Assembly: GCF_014023275.1 (NCBI RefSeq)
Contig: NZ_CP054698.1
Location: 3,658,001-3,722,000, forward strand
Source of the DNA: Nostoc edaphicum CCNP1411
GTDB lineage: Bacteria; Cyanobacteriota; Cyanobacteriia; Cyanobacteriales; Nostocaceae
Direction: 5' to 3'
Length of the DNA: 64,000 nucleotides
Each line of letters begins with the position of its first letter. The first letter of the stretch is position 1. Under the pieces are notes generated by a model. The model had not been told where the DNA came from. It made no database searches and worked only from the letters and a program-made list of their open reading frames with translations. The position numbers and the translations under genes were made by a program. Shown in pieces: positions 44,561 to 54,996 of this stretch.

Positions 44561-44589
44561 AACGGTAGAGCAATAAATACTCTACCGTT
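44561..44589. terminator. Bidirectional terminator
   Basis: AACGGTAGAG (44561-44570) and CTCTACCGTT (44580-44589) form a 10-bp stem with a 9-nt loop, flanked by AAAAA and TTTT. It lies between the convergent AlbA_2 gene and clpC. Confidence 0.9.
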
Positions 44590-44632
44590 TTCTAATTTTC
44601 TATTTGAGACTTAAAATCCCAAACTCTAAATC

Positions 44633-47104
44633 TTACTCAACACCTTGGGGTAACAATTCCCGGCGCTGTTGAGAACTAACTTGGACAATGCCATTTTCAT
44701 CCACATCAACGATCGCAGTATCGCCATCTTTGATACGACCAGACAGAATTTCTTCTGCTAGGCTATCTTCTAACAGGCGCATAATTGCCCGACGTAATGG
44801 CCTCGCGCCGTAGCTGGGACTGTAACCTTCAGTGATCAATCGATCCTTGAAGCGGTCTGTGACTTCTAAGGTGATACCCTTTTCCGTCAGACGACCAAAT
44901 ACTTCCTTGAGCATAATTTCGGCGATTTGGGTCACTTCCGGCTTGTTCAACTGACGGAAGACGATAATTTCATCGAGTCGGTTGAGGAATTCTGGACGGA
45001 AGTACTGCTTGAGTTCTTCGTTCACCAAAGAGCGAATCCGGTTGTAAGTTGACTCGCTGGCATCTTCTCCGGAGAATTCAAAGCCGATACCGCTACCGCC
45101 TTTTTCAATTACCTTAGAACCAATATTGGAAGTTAAAATCAGCAAGGTGTTCTTGAAGTCTACCGTGCGACCTTTGGCATCAGTTAACCGACCGTCTTCC
45201 AAAATTTGCAGCAACATATTGAAGACATCGGGGTGCGCTTTTTCGATTTCGTCGAACAACACCACGGTGTAAGGTCGCCGCCGCACGGCTTCAGTCAACT
45301 GACCACCTTCGTTATAGCCAACATAACCTGGAGGAGAACCAATCAGTTTACTGACGGTGTGACGCTCCATGTATTCGGACATATCTAAGCGGATCATCGC
45401 TTCTTCGGAACCGAAGAAGTAAGCAGCTAAGGACTTCGCCAACTCGGTTTTACCTACACCAGTAGGCCCAGAGAAGACAAAGCTAGCTATGGGTCGGTTG
45501 GGATTTTTCAAACCAACACGAGCGCGACGAATTGCCCGTGAAACTGCCTTCACAGCTTCATCCTGACCAATTAAACGCTGATGCAAGGTGTCTTCCATGT
45601 GCAGCAGCTTTTCAGATTCAGATTCGGTGAGTTTGTTCACCGGTACTCCAGTCCAGGAAGCGACAATGTGAGCAATGTCTTCTTCTGTAACTACAGGTTC
45701 TTCACCTTCTGTGCCTGTTGCATTGGTCTTGCTTTGAGCGATCGCTCGGATTTCGGCTTTGATTTCCATTTCGCGATCGCGCAATTCTCCAGCTTTGTCA
45801 AAGTCTTGAGAGCGCACCGCGTCATCTTTTTCTTTTAATATCTGACGCAGTTCTTTGTCTAACTCTTTGGCGGCGGGTGGCAGTTGGGAGTTAATCAAGC
45901 GCACTCTAGAACCAGCTTCATCAACCAAGTCGATGGCTTTATCTGGAAGGTAGCGATCGCTAATGTAACGATCTGACAATTTCGCCGCCGCCACCAATGC
46001 TTCGTCGGAGATTTTCAGTTTGTGGTGTTGCTCGTAGCGTTCGCGCAAACCATATAAAATTTCAATTGTTTCATCAACTGTAGGTTCGCCAACCATTACT
46101 GGTTGGAAACGCCGCTCTAATGCTGCATCTCGCTCGATGTGCTTCCGGTATTCGTCTAGGGTTGTAGCACCGATGCACTGCAACTCACCTCTGGCCAAAG
46201 CTGGCTTGAGGATATTCGCTGCGTCAATCGCACCTTCTGCCGCCCCTGCACCAATTAAGGTGTGTACCTCATCAATCACGAGAATGACATTACCCGCCGA
46301 GCGGATTTCATCCATGATTTTTTTCAAGCGTTCTTCAAATTCACCTCGGTACTTGGTTCCTGCTACGAGCAAACCAATATCCAAGGTGACGACGCGTTTA
46401 TCTTCCAGGATGTCAGGGACATCTTTGGTGGCAATCCGTGAAGCTAAACCTTCAGCGATCGCAGTTTTACCAACCCCTGGTTCCCCAATCAGCACTGGGT
46501 TATTTTTGGTTCGGCGACCCAATATTTGGATCACTCGCTCAATTTCTTTAGCACGTCCCACCACTGGATCGAGCTTATTGTCTATCGCCATCTGGGTCAG
46601 GTTTGAGCCAAATTCATCCAGAGTCGGGGTTTTTGTGCGCCCGGATGAACCACCTGGTGAAACTTCAGCAGTTTCTCCCAACATGCGGATGACTTGGGTT
46701 CTGACCTTAGATAGATCCACACCGAGGTTTTCTAGCACCCTGGCTGCGACGCCTTCCCCTTCGCGGATTAGGCCCAACAGCAGATGCTCGGTGCCAATGT
46801 AGTTATGCCCCAGTTGGCGTGCTTCTTCCAAGGAGAGTTCTAAAACTCGCTTTGCCCGTGGCGTAAACGGAATTTCCACGGCAACAAAGCCTGATCCCCG
46901 TCCTATAATTTTTTCAACTTCAATTCGGGCATCTTTAAGATTGACGCCCATTGATTTCAGCACCTTGGCAGCCACCCCAGTGCCTTCGCCAATCAGACCC
47001 AGGAGGATCTGCTCGGTTCCAACAAAGTTGTGACCTAAACGGCGGGCCTCTTCTTGGGCCAGCATGATTACCTTAATGGCTTTTTCTGTGAAGCGTTCAA
47101 ACAT
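44633..47104 (-). CDS. clpC: ATP-dependent Clp protease ATPase subunit ClpC
   Basis: 823 residues. ClpC unfolds proteins and feeds them to ClpP. The two N-terminal Clp repeats (residues 1-145) bind adaptors and read [20 protein letters not shown] at the start. The first AAA+ module has Walker [10 protein letters not shown] near residue 207; a UVR-type middle region follows ([16 protein letters not shown] near 430). The second module has GPTGVGKTE near 545 and [16 protein letters not shown]. The C-terminal region includes the ClpP-docking loop. Full length and highly conserved. It is essential in cyanobacteria. Transcribed alone from a 418-bp upstream spacer. Confidence 0.98.
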   Translation of the reverse strand: MFERFTEKAIKVIMLAQEEARRLGHNFVGTEQILLGLIGEGTGVAAKVLKSMGVNLKDARIEVEKIIGRGSGFVAVEIPFTPRAKRVLELSLEEARQLGHNYIGTEHLLLGLIREGEGVAARVLENLGVDLSKVRTQVIRMLGETAEVSPGGSSGRTKTPTLDEFGSNLTQMAIDNKLDPVVGRAKEIERVIQILGRRTKNNPVLIGEPGVGKTAIAEGLASRIATKDVPDILEDKRVVTLDIGLLVAGTKYRGEFEERLKKIMDEIRSAGNVILVIDEVHTLIGAGAAEGAIDAANILKPALARGELQCIGATTLDEYRKHIERDAALERRFQPVMVGEPTVDETIEILYGLRERYEQHHKLKISDEALVAAAKLSDRYISDRYLPDKAIDLVDEAGSRVRLINSQLPPAAKELDKELRQILKEKDDAVRSQDFDKAGELRDREMEIKAEIRAIAQSKTNATGTEGEEPVVTEEDIAHIVASWTGVPVNKLTESESEKLLHMEDTLHQRLIGQDEAVKAVSRAIRRARVGLKNPNRPIASFVFSGPTGVGKTELAKSLAAYFFGSEEAMIRLDMSEYMERHTVSKLIGSPPGYVGYNEGGQLTEAVRRRPYTVVLFDEIEKAHPDVFNMLLQILEDGRLTDAKGRTVDFKNTLLILTSNIGSKVIEKGGSGIGFEFSGEDASESTYNRIRSLVNEELKQYFRPEFLNRLDEIIVFRQLNKPEVTQIAEIMLKEVFGRLTEKGITLEVTDRFKDRLITEGYSPSYGARPLRRAIMRLLEDSLAEEILSGRIKDGDTAIVDVDENGIVQVSSQQRRELLPQGVE

Positions 47105-47522
47105 GGCATTTTTCCCATCACCTGCGGTCGTGCCGGTATGCTGATTTTAGCACAGGCAAAGCTTTTGGATGCCTGTATAACAGATTATAGACATCCTGAA
47201 GCTATGACTTGGGTTGATGGGCTAATTGTTAACTCTTGACTACTTTTATGTGGCTAGTGTACTGAGGAGCTTTAGTTCACCAGCGTTTTTGAGATTTACT
47301 ACAAACAGTTCACTGCTTACATTGAGAGTTTATTTACTTAATCCCAAACATTTATGTATAGCATATATATTTTTTAATATCAAGCAAAATTAATTTATAT
47401 AATTTTTTATTATAACAAGTATGGTTTGCATAAAATATTTATATAGAAATAGATGCAGCAAAGTTGCATTTTTTTGCTGAAGCTGATCCAAACTTCGATA
47501 ATTAAAAATTAATAATTCTCAA
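47105..47522. other. Spacer upstream of clpC
   Basis: 418 bp, A/T-rich in its right half. It must hold the clpC promoter. No gene, repeat family or heat-shock operator of the CIRCE type was seen. Confidence 0.5.
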
Positions 47523-48074
47523 CTACTTAAAAATCAAGTGCCAAGAGGATTTGTCCAGGCGATCGCTAATCATGGAATGCCACTGGTCTAAAGTTGCTTG
47601 AAATTTGGAGTGTTGTAAATCTGGAAGCCAAAGGATTAGGGCGTCTTCATCGTTATCTTGGTAGTAACGCCGACGCCGCCCAGCTGTTTTGAAGCCAAAT
47701 TTTTGATATAAAGATATGGCTCCCAAGTTGGAAGCTCGGACTTCGAGGGTAGCTCGCTCCATTTTGCGATCGCAAGCTGTCTTAATGAGTGAATATAATA
47801 AAGCCTGTCCTAAACCTTGACGGTGATATTGGGGATGAACCGCCAAAATTGTAATGTGGGCTTCGTCTAAAATTGACCAAAAGCAACCCATTCCCAACAG
47901 CATCGAATTAGAGACAGGGGAAAATAAACCCAGCAGATCGCTGTTGGGGCTGTCCAACTCTCGTTGGTAGCCCTCCATTGTCCATAAACCACCAAAACAA
48001 GCTTGATCCAGTTCCAACAATGCACTCAGATGCTCTGCTGTCAGTAATTTAATTTCTAAGTCTAATGAGATCAC
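47523..48074 (-). CDS. rimI: Ribosomal protein S18-alanine N-acetyltransferase (RimI-like)
   Basis: 183 residues from GTG. GNAT fold with the acetyl-CoA-binding motif VHPQYHRQGLGQALLYSLI (Q/R-x-x-G-x-(G/A)) near residue 100, then RATLEVRASNLGAISLYQKFGF, which is the RimI signature with LEVRxxNxxAxxLYxxxGF. It would acetylate the N-terminus of S18. It lies divergently from lysA (93 bp between starts). A broader substrate range is possible since GNAT specificity cannot be read from sequence. Confidence 0.85.
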   Translation of the reverse strand: MISLDLEIKLLTAEHLSALLELDQACFGGLWTMEGYQRELDSPNSDLLGLFSPVSNSMLLGMGCFWSILDEAHITILAVHPQYHRQGLGQALLYSLIKTACDRKMERATLEVRASNLGAISLYQKFGFKTAGRRRRYYQDNDEDALILWLPDLQHSKFQATLDQWHSMISDRLDKSSWHLIFK

Positions 48075-48166
48075 ATTTATTGAATAACGTTACAAACCCT
48101 TTGTAAACTGGGAATTGGGAGATGAACTCACAGCCCATAAATTGAACAAGGAAAATTTTTATAGTT

Positions 48167-49576
48167 ATGGTATCGACTCACCCCACTGGGGTTCAACATT
48201 CTGGAAGTCAATATTTACCTCAAAGGCACGACACCAACGCAAATCCATCGCCCAATCAAGAACTTTTACCCTTGACTGCCAGAGTTCATAATCATGACCT
48301 CCTGGAAATTGGTGGGTGTGATGTCACAACCCTAGTTGAGCAATTTGGTTCACCTTTATATATTTTAGATGAAGAAACCCTGCGTTCTGCTTGTCAGCAA
48401 TACCGAGATACTTTCAAGCAATACTACAAGGGCGAATCTCAAGTATTGTACGCCTCAAAAGCTTGGAATTGTTTAGCAGTTTGTGCGATCGCTGCTTCAG
48501 AAGGTTTAGGAATTGATGTCGCATCAGGCGGCGAACTATACACTGCGCTGCAAGCAGGCGTCAATCCTGAGAAAATCTATCTTCATAGCAACAATAAATC
48601 TCGTGAAGAACTGATTTTTGCCACAGAAGTCGGTTGCACTATTGTGGTGGATAACTGGCACGAGTTACGCACTTTGGTAGAAATTGTTGAGAGGGCAAAT
48701 TCCCCCACCGTACAACCTCGATTCTTGTTACGCTTGACTCCGGGTATTGAATGTCACACTCATGAATATATCCGCACGGGGCAACTAGATAGTAAATTTG
48801 GCTTTGATCCCAATGAATTAGAGGAATTATTTACTTTTGTCAGCAAACAGTTTTTCCTTAACTGCTTAGGGTTACATGCTCATATCGGTTCCCAAATTTT
48901 TGAGCGCCAACCGCATCGAGATTTAGCGGCTCTGATGGTACAGTGGTTACGTGATGCGGCGAAGTATGGGTTAAATTTTACAGAGTTAAATGTCGGTGGT
49001 GGTTTAGGGATTAAGTATATAGAATCAGACGATCCCCCTAGCATTGAAGAGTGGGTGAAACCAATTTGTGAGGTAATTCAAGAAGCTTGTGCAGCCGAAA
49101 ATTTACCTTTACCAAAATTACTGTGTGAACCGGGGCGATCGCTAATTGCCACAGCTTGCGTCACTGCCTATACTATTGGTTCATCCAAAGTTATCCCAGA
49201 AATTCGTACCTACGTAGCGATCGACGGAGGAATGTCTGATAATCCCCGCCCGATTACTTACCAATCAGTTTATCGGGCAGTCGTTGCTAATAAAATGTCT
49301 TCTCCCTTAACCGAAACAGTCACAATTGCTGGTAAACATTGTGAATCAGGAGATATTCTGATTCATAACGCTCTACTCCCAAAGACTGAACCAGGGGATA
49401 TTCTCGTAGTTATGGGAACTGGTGCGTACAATTACAGTATGGCATCTAACTACAATCGCTTGCCCCGTTCGGCTGCTGTTGTTGTGGCGAATGGCGAAGC
49501 AAATTTAATTTTGCAACGTGAAACTTATCAAGACTTAATTCGACAAGATCGCCTACCAGAAAGATTAAAGAAATAG
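48167..49576 (+). CDS. lysA: Diaminopimelate decarboxylase
   Basis: 469 residues. LysA removes CO2 from meso-diaminopimelate to give lysine, using PLP. The Schiff-base lysine is in VLYASKAWNCLAV near residue 104. The glycine loop is in LNVGGGLGIKYIESD near 275, and the substrate loop GSQIFERQPH near 240. The catalytic cysteine region is seen as GKHCESGDIL near 390. The N-terminal 40 residues are polar and longer than in E. coli, as in other cyanobacteria. ATG start. The spacer to cdaA is a heptamer hairpin, and cdaA and uppS run in the same direction. Confidence 0.97.
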   Translation: MVSTHPTGVQHSGSQYLPQRHDTNANPSPNQELLPLTARVHNHDLLEIGGCDVTTLVEQFGSPLYILDEETLRSACQQYRDTFKQYYKGESQVLYASKAWNCLAVCAIAASEGLGIDVASGGELYTALQAGVNPEKIYLHSNNKSREELIFATEVGCTIVVDNWHELRTLVEIVERANSPTVQPRFLLRLTPGIECHTHEYIRTGQLDSKFGFDPNELEELFTFVSKQFFLNCLGLHAHIGSQIFERQPHRDLAALMVQWLRDAAKYGLNFTELNVGGGLGIKYIESDDPPSIEEWVKPICEVIQEACAAENLPLPKLLCEPGRSLIATACVTAYTIGSSKVIPEIRTYVAIDGGMSDNPRPITYQSVYRAVVANKMSSPLTETVTIAGKHCESGDILIHNALLPKTEPGDILVVMGTGAYNYSMASNYNRLPRSAAVVVANGEANLILQRETYQDLIRQDRLPERLKK

Positions 49577-49665
49577 TCATTAGTCATTTGTCATTAGTCA
49601 TTGGTCATTAGTCATTTGCAACTGACAAAGGACAAAGGACAAATGACTAATGACCAACCGTAAAT
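49577..49665. repeat. GTCATTA heptamer block between lysA and cdaA
   Basis: Plus-oriented units (gtcattagtcatttgtcatt) are followed by complementary ones (aggacaaatgactaatgacc), so the block can fold into a long imperfect hairpin. It may stop or slow transcription from lysA into cdaA. Confidence 0.82.
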
Positions 49666-49692
49666 TAGAGGCAAAAGTGTAATCCAGATGTC

Positions 49693-50616
49693 ATGAGAGA
49701 TTGGTGGAAGCAATGGCTGACAAACCTAGGATGGTCACAGTCCTTGCTACTTGGGACTCTGGATATTGTGTTGGTGCTGGCGCTGACTTACATGATACTA
49801 GTTATCATTAGTGAGCGACGGACACTGTGGATGGTGCGGGGATTCATTATCTTAATGCTAGCCTCGGCACTAAGTGGCAGATTAGGACTACCTCTGCTAA
49901 GTTTTGTATTAGAAAAATTGGTAATTGGTTGTGCTGTGGCGATGGCAGTTGCTCTACAGTCAGAGTTTCGGCGGTTTTTGGAGCAATTGGGGCGTGGCGA
50001 ATTCCGCCAGCTGTTTCAACCAGATCGGCTGGCAATCCCTAAATCTGATAGTGTAATTGATGAAATTGTTGAGGCTGTTAAAGAATTGTCAAAAAACCGC
50101 ATTGGAGCTTTACTAATTGTGGAAACCACAGGGCCAATTGATGAGCGAGACTTTTCTGTGCCAGGAGTAAAGCTAAATGCGGAAGTTTCTAAAGAACTGA
50201 TCCAGACAATTTTCCAGCCGAAAACTTTGTTACACGATGGGGCAACACTGATTCGTGGATCACGGATTGTGTCATCAGGTATAATTTTACCACTTTCGGG
50301 ACGCACAGCCTCGCGCCAGTTGGGAACACGCCATCGGGCGGCAATGGGAATTACTGAGCGGGTCGAAAATTGCATTTGTGTCGTTGTATCTGAAGAAACG
50401 GGTTCTATTTCCTTAGCGGAACGGGGAACCCTAAATAGACCGCTGACGATTAGAAAGCTAAAAGAGTCATTAGAGGCTCTTTTGTCCCCAACCGTGGATC
50501 GGGAAGCTGTTGCTCCTGGTGTGTTGAGTTTTGTTCGTCGGACAGGTGGGAAGACACTAGCACTGGTTTCACGTTTACTCGGATTACCATCGACCGCTTC
50601 TCGAGATAAAAAATGA
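49693..50616 (+). CDS. cdaA: Diadenylate cyclase CdaA
   Basis: 307 residues. CdaA joins two ATP to cyclic di-AMP, a messenger for potassium and osmotic control. Three membrane helices fill residues 15-85 ([19 protein letters not shown] and two more). The DisA_N cyclase domain follows, with [16 protein letters not shown] (the DGA motif) near residue 180 and [13 protein letters not shown] (the RHR motif) near 215. A tail of about 60 residues after the catalytic core is slightly longer than in Bacillus. The stop overlaps the start of uppS by 4 bp (ATGA), which makes co-translation likely. Confidence 0.95.
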   Translation: MRDWWKQWLTNLGWSQSLLLGTLDIVLVLALTYMILVIISERRTLWMVRGFIILMLASALSGRLGLPLLSFVLEKLVIGCAVAMAVALQSEFRRFLEQLGRGEFRQLFQPDRLAIPKSDSVIDEIVEAVKELSKNRIGALLIVETTGPIDERDFSVPGVKLNAEVSKELIQTIFQPKTLLHDGATLIRGSRIVSSGIILPLSGRTASRQLGTRHRAAMGITERVENCICVVVSEETGSISLAERGTLNRPLTIRKLKESLEALLSPTVDREAVAPGVLSFVRRTGGKTLALVSRLLGLPSTASRDKK

Positions 50617-51362
50617 CAGCACAACAAACTAAACTGCAAGATTTGCCTACTGACTTAAAACGAGAACTATTGCCGCAGCACGTTGCGGTGATTATGGATG
50701 GCAATGGTCGATGGGCTAAACGTCAGGGTCTACCCCGGATTATGGGTCATAAGCGAGGAGTAGATGCTCTCAAGGACTTACTTCGCTGTTGTCAGGATTG
50801 GGGAATTCAAGCGCTGACAGCTTATGCTTTTTCAACGGAGAACTGGAAAAGACCGCAGGAAGAAGTGGATTTTTTGATGACTCTGTTTCAAAGAGTTTTG
50901 CGGCAAGAATTGCGGGAAATGGTCGAAGAGAATGTTCAAATTAAGTTTGTGGGGAATTTGCAAGACCTGCCGCGATCGCTTCAACAAGAAATATCCCGTT
51001 CAATGGAAGAAACTAAGGATAATCGCGGTATCCGGTTTTCGGTAGCAACTAATTATGGTGGACGGCAGGAAATTTTACAAGCTTGTCAGGCGATCGCAAA
51101 ACAAGTCCAGCAAGGTCTGCTACAACCCAATGAAATTAATGAACAGGTGTTTGAAAGCCACTTGTACACAGCCGGAATTAGTGACCCAGATTTGTTAATT
51201 CGCACCAGTGGAGAAATGCGCCTCTCAAATTTTCTTCTCTGGCAAATGGCTTATGGAGAAATTTATATTACCGATGCTCTCTGGCCAGATTTTGACCGGG
51301 CTGAGTTTCACCGCGCCTTATGTGCCTACCAACAACGCGAACGGCGATTTGGGAAAGTGTAA
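50613..51362 (+). CDS. uppS: Isoprenyl (undecaprenyl) diphosphate synthase
   Basis: 249 residues. UppS extends farnesyl diphosphate with cis-isoprene units to undecaprenyl diphosphate, the lipid carrier for cell-wall synthesis. The conserved segments are [19 protein letters not shown] near residue 25, [22 protein letters not shown] near 72 and [19 protein letters not shown] near 200, with [10 protein letters not shown] at the end. Its ATG overlaps the cdaA stop by 4 bp. Coupling of c-di-AMP synthesis with the wall lipid carrier is a known gene-order theme in cyanobacteria and others. Confidence 0.97.
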   Translation: MTAQQTKLQDLPTDLKRELLPQHVAVIMDGNGRWAKRQGLPRIMGHKRGVDALKDLLRCCQDWGIQALTAYAFSTENWKRPQEEVDFLMTLFQRVLRQELREMVEENVQIKFVGNLQDLPRSLQQEISRSMEETKDNRGIRFSVATNYGGRQEILQACQAIAKQVQQGLLQPNEINEQVFESHLYTAGISDPDLLIRTSGEMRLSNFLLWQMAYGEIYITDALWPDFDRAEFHRALCAYQQRERRFGKV

Positions 51363-51363
51363 A

Positions 51364-51673
51364 TCAAGAATCAGAGTCGTGAAATAGGGCTTTGATATCT
51401 CGATAGCCACTGACAACACGAAAAATCTCCACATCTTGCCCTATGGGCATGTAGAGAATGAGGTAATTATCTATTGAAAGGCTACGGATACCAGGTAAAA
51501 TTTCATCACGCTGTCGTCCGAGACGAGGGAACTGAGCAATTTGGGCAAATTTCACGTCCAGCTTATTTAAAAAACCCTCAGACTGAGCCAAGCCAGATAG
51601 TCTAGCAATGTAATCCGCTATCTTGCTCAATGTCTTGAATTGCGGGTTTAGTAAGGCGAAATTGTGGGGTCAT
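51364..51673 (-). pseudogene. ParE-type toxin gene with a one-base frameshift
   Basis: The native ATG (51673-51671) overlaps the antitoxin stop by 4 bp and begins TPQFRLTKPAIQDIEQ. After codon 17, at about 51622, an extra base (CAAGATAGC where CAAATAGC would be expected) shifts the frame. The rest reads in another frame: IADYIARLSGLAQSEGFL, FPRLGRQRDEILPGIRSL and VEIFRVVSGYRDIKALF, all typical of ParE toxins. The interval of 310 nt is one more than a multiple of three. A TTG at 51630 could start a truncated 88-residue product lacking the first helix. Probably inactive. Confidence 0.85.
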
Positions 51674-51942
51674 GCTTCGTGTGAAACACCGTAGCGCGCT
51701 CGGACATTGGCGTGAATTTGAGCCATTGCAGCCGAACCATCAACAACTTCGCCCTGCTCGGACGCTTCCCACCCAATACGCGCTTCTTGTTGCAAGTCTT
51801 GCAGTCGTCCTTGATAGATGTCTTCTTGCTGTTCCAGGAGTTTTATGCCTGCAAGAATAACTGCGATCGCGTTCTGATACTTACCGCTAGTGATTTGGCG
51901 TTGAACTAGCGCTTCTACTTCAGGTGGCAGAACGATTTGCAT
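51670..51942 (-). CDS. ParD-like antitoxin
   Basis: 90 residues. The text IVLPPEVEALVQRQITSGKY followed by AIAVILAGIKLLEQQEDIYQ fits ParD/CopG ribbon-helix-helix antitoxins, with the acidic tail expected to bind the toxin. It precedes a frameshifted ParE gene, so it may be an orphan antitoxin now. The stop overlaps the ATG of the toxin gene. Confidence 0.85.
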   Translation of the reverse strand: MQIVLPPEVEALVQRQITSGKYQNAIAVILAGIKLLEQQEDIYQGRLQDLQQEARIGWEASEQGEVVDGSAAMAQIHANVRARYGVSHEA

Positions 51943-52104
51943 AGATTTTTGTCAAAGTAGGAGTAACTTTAATTGTAAGCGATCGCTTTGGATGGGCGTT
52001 TTTTGTCTGATGGCAGTTGCTATGAAGCAGAAAGATCCAAGAAGTGATTTTTGGAATCCCCACGCCTTGAGGCTGGGGAGGATGTCAAATAGGAGTCTAT
52101 ATCA

Positions 52105-52755
52105 GTGAAACCAATTTTAGGTTTAGCGATCAGTTACATATTTATTTCTTCACCAGCTTTTGCACAGGTACAATTACCACCCTTATCTGGTATCAAGATT
52201 TTAGTTAACCCAGGACATGGAGGGCAAGAAACTGGCGCGGCTGGGCCAACAGGATCTTTAGCTAAAGATATCAGCTTGACAGTATCTAAGTTGCTGCGTG
52301 ATGAACTGGTCTTAAGAGGCGCGTTAGTAGTGATGACGCGAGAAGATGACAAAGAAATAGCTTTATCTACTCGCCAAGCCATGATCGAGCAACAACAACC
52401 AGCGATCGCTCTCACTATACATTACACAGCAGTACCCGATGACGGAGATGCAGAGAATAGCAAAGGCATTAGAACTTTTTGGTATCATTCCCAAGCCCAT
52501 AGCCTAGCCGTTTTTCTCCACAATTATCTAGTTAAGCAGCTAGGACGTTCATCAATGGGGGTGTTTTGGAATAACTTGGCGCTAACTCGCCCCTCTACAG
52601 CACCATCAGTGGTAATGGAACTGGGTTTTATGACCAACCCCGAAGAATTTGAATGGATAGCCAACGCCGATGAACAAAAAAAATTAGCGCGAGTCTTGGC
52701 AGATGGTGTTGTTGAGTGGTTTCAGGGTGCAATCACTCTGCGATCACCTAAATAG
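52105..52755 (+). CDS. N-acetylmuramoyl-L-alanine amidase (Amidase_3)
   Basis: 216 residues from GTG with AGGAG 9 bp upstream. A signal peptide (KPILGLAISYIFISSPAFAQ) places it in the periplasm. The zinc-dependent amidase fold is seen in KILVNPGHGGQETGAAG (His, then Glu), IALTIHYTAVPDDGDAE (His) and APSVVMELGFMTNPEEF (catalytic Glu), so all ligands are in place. It cuts between N-acetylmuramic acid and the stem peptide. Unlike AmiC of heterocystous strains it has no AMIN domain and is very short, so it is a minimal amidase. Single gene. Confidence 0.92.
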   Translation: MKPILGLAISYIFISSPAFAQVQLPPLSGIKILVNPGHGGQETGAAGPTGSLAKDISLTVSKLLRDELVLRGALVVMTREDDKEIALSTRQAMIEQQQPAIALTIHYTAVPDDGDAENSKGIRTFWYHSQAHSLAVFLHNYLVKQLGRSSMGVFWNNLALTRPSTAPSVVMELGFMTNPEEFEWIANADEQKKLARVLADGVVEWFQGAITLRSPK

Positions 52756-52867
52756 CTCTATGCAAATCAATCAGAATTCAGAATACTCTATCCCTTTATG
52801 GGTAGAGTTTTAAGGTGAGAATATTTTAATTTTTTTCGCCCACCATTCCACTGGCTTTTAACGAATA

Positions 52868-53000
52868 TTCAGACGCGACTCGAAAATACTCGCTAACGCT
52901 GCGCTATCACTGACTCGCATTCCGCAAGCTATCACCCACTCGTACAGAATTCATACTGAATACTGACTCCTGAATTCTGAATTCTGAATTCTTCTTATAA
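52868..53000. repeat. Dispersed repeat debris and GAATTCT heptamers
   Basis: 52880-52955 contains actcgctaacgctgcgctat, a common repeat also seen in altered form at 55206-55235 (gactcgctaccgctgcgcta). 52948-52995 holds heptamers of the gaattct/gaatact type. No gene is supported in 52756-53032. Confidence 0.7.
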
Positions 53001-53032
53001 AGTTAATTGGAGAGGATCGTACTCAGCAATTT

Positions 53033-53305
53033 TTATGGCCCAGAAAACACCGCTTGTTCTACATCATCCCGACTCAGAGAATACTTGAATGAACGTTGGA
53101 TATCCTGCCCATTTTCCCCAGATTGGACATATCGCACTACGATTTGCTCAACGTCGAGCCATAGTTCAGCTTTCCAGCTAGGTCGCTGCACGTGCCAGCA
53201 ATGCCTCTGTGTGTCATCTTGTTGACAGCCTTGGTCTTTTAGCCACTGCTCAATTTGTGGCAGGGGATGATTATATAGGGGGGTATCAGAGGGAAGAAGA
53301 GGCAT
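53033..53305 (-). CDS. DUF3143 protein
   Basis: 90 residues. The start TPLYNHPLPQIEQWLKDQGC and the end of the family (IQRSFKYSLSRDDVEQAVF) are typical of the cyanobacterial DUF3143 family. It is the third or last gene of a same-strand run with two J-protein genes and dnaK, which suggests a chaperone-linked role, but there is no direct evidence. Soluble, with two cysteines (Cys25, Cys36 approx). Confidence 0.85.
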   Translation of the reverse strand: MPLLPSDTPLYNHPLPQIEQWLKDQGCQQDDTQRHCWHVQRPSWKAELWLDVEQIVVRYVQSGENGQDIQRSFKYSLSRDDVEQAVFSGP

Positions 53306-53354
53306 AGGAATTTTAGATTTTGGATTTTGGATTAGGGAGTTTTTTAATTTTTAA

Positions 53355-53912
53355 TTATTTCAGATGGGTAGTTAGTTGCGACATATAGGTAATATGCTGT
53401 TGTACAAATGCAGTTGGTTGCAGCAAATGGGAATGGATAGCAGCCTCGCCACGAGTTAAGGCAATGGCAACTGCTAATAATAGACAACCTACAAATGTTA
53501 ACACCAGCATAAATAAGGCAAAGATTTCGCCAGATGATAAGGGGCGATCGCTCGCATCAAGGTATGCTGATTTTGAAAAATCATAGGAACGTGAGACGGG
53601 ATGATTCAAATCAGGGGGTGGTTGAATCACTCCAAAGCGGGAATAGCCAATTTTTAGATCATAGCTTAACCGACGTTCTGGATGGCTAAGGGTGGCGTAG
53701 GCTTCGTTGATTTGCTGGAATTTGGGAGTGGCGATCGCAGTCGGCAAGTCTGTAGTATCAGGATGATAGAGTTTGCTCAGTTGCCGATAAGCGCGACGAA
53801 TATCGATTACCGATGCCCAGGGATGCAGTCCTAGCAGGGAGTAATAAGTTGGTTCACTGCTTTGTGGCATTGCCCCGTTGTGATTCACGGCTGTTTGAGT
53901 CACTTTGCTCAA
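53355..53912 (-). CDS. J-domain protein with C-terminal membrane helix
   Basis: 185 residues. A full J-domain lies at about 20-90 with YYSLLGLHPWASVIDIRRAY, KLYHPDTT (the HPD motif is intact) and INEAYATLSHPERRLSYD. The second half contains one strong membrane helix (IFALFMLVLTFVGCLLLAVAIAL, about 130-152, quoted in part). So it can recruit Hsp70 to a membrane. It lies 49 bp upstream of the DUF3143 gene and 85 bp downstream of a DnaJ gene on the same strand. Confidence 0.9.
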   Translation of the reverse strand: MSKVTQTAVNHNGAMPQSSEPTYYSLLGLHPWASVIDIRRAYRQLSKLYHPDTTDLPTAIATPKFQQINEAYATLSHPERRLSYDLKIGYSRFGVIQPPPDLNHPVSRSYDFSKSAYLDASDRPLSSGEIFALFMLVLTFVGCLLLAVAIALTRGEAAIHSHLLQPTAFVQQHITYMSQLTTHLK

Positions 53913-53997
53913 AGATATTTTTTATATTTTAAATCCTTTGTGAATTCGAGAAGACACAACAGGTCTAGCATCAATTCTGAATTCTGCTGTATTATCC

Positions 53998-54996
53998 CTA
54001 ACGGATTAAATCAGCACGGGGTTTAAAGGTTTCAATTTGCCGTAACTTTTCGTAAAGTTCCCGTTCTTCTTGACTAATATTTTTCGGTGTAACTATTTGA
54101 ATTTCTACTAATTGATCCCCACGTTTACCGTCATCACTGGGATAGCCTTTATTACCTAGTCGAAATTTTTGACCAGACCTAACTCCAGGAGGAGTAGTCA
54201 TTTTTACAGGGCCATCAAGAGTGGGTGCTTCTACCTGTCCTCCTAAAACTGCCTCGCTGGGAGTAACTGGTACTTGGCAGAGGATATTTGCACCTTCTAG
54301 TTTAAATAATGGATGAGGTTCAACAGTAATTTTTAAGTAGAGATCGCCACCACCAACGCCTTGATTTCGCAAACGAATAGTTTGACCTGATACCATACCT
54401 GGAGGCATATTAACCTCTAGCGATCGCCCATCTTCTAAGCGAATGCGTTCATTACCACCTTGATAAGCTTTTTCTAGTGGCAGCGTTAATCTGGCTTCTA
54501 TATCCCGGCGGGTTGTGCGAGGTGGGGGGGTATTAACGGTATAGGCAACTTTTGTTCTGGGGGAACGAAAGGGATCGCTATTGTTACCATTACTAGAATT
54601 ACTGGCCCCACTCTTATTTTTGACGCCGATAACTTGATTAATAAAGCTTTCAAAATCAGAGAATTGGCTGGGATCTACGTCCTGATTGCCATTGCGATCG
54701 CTAGCGCTACTCTGCCAAGTTTTAGCCTTTGGCGTCTGTTTATTGCCGGCAAAGCCTTTTTGCTTCCAGTAGCGGCTAAACTGGTCGTACTGCGATCGCT
54801 TGGCTGAGTCTGAAAGGACTTCATAAGCCTCGCCAATATCCTTAAATTTTTCCTCAGATTCTTTGTTACCCGGATTTAGATCGGGGTGATATTGCCTTGC
54901 TAACCGCCGATAAACCTTTTTAATTTCCTCGCCAGAGGCATCTTTAGACACTCCTAAAATCTCGTAGTAATCGCGAAAGTTCGGCAAATTTTGCAT
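53998..54996 (-). CDS. dnaJ: DnaJ-type co-chaperone without zinc finger (CbpA-like)
   Basis: 332 residues. J-domain at 8-70 ([26 protein letters not shown]). A Gly/Ser/Asn-rich and linker region runs to about 165. Two C-terminal beta-sandwich domains follow, with [19 protein letters not shown] near 213 and [17 protein letters not shown] near 255. The CxxCxGxG zinc repeats are missing, so it is a class B (CbpA-like) DnaJ. It hands unfolded proteins to DnaK, whose gene lies 257 bp upstream on the same strand. Length is normal. Confidence 0.93.
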   Translation of the reverse strand: MQNLPNFRDYYEILGVSKDASGEEIKKVYRRLARQYHPDLNPGNKESEEKFKDIGEAYEVLSDSAKRSQYDQFSRYWKQKGFAGNKQTPKAKTWQSSASDRNGNQDVDPSQFSDFESFINQVIGVKNKSGASNSSNGNNSDPFRSPRTKVAYTVNTPPPRTTRRDIEARLTLPLEKAYQGGNERIRLEDGRSLEVNMPPGMVSGQTIRLRNQGVGGGDLYLKITVEPHPLFKLEGANILCQVPVTPSEAVLGGQVEAPTLDGPVKMTTPPGVRSGQKFRLGNKGYPSDDGKRGDQLVEIQIVTPKNISQEERELYEKLRQIETFKPRADLIR

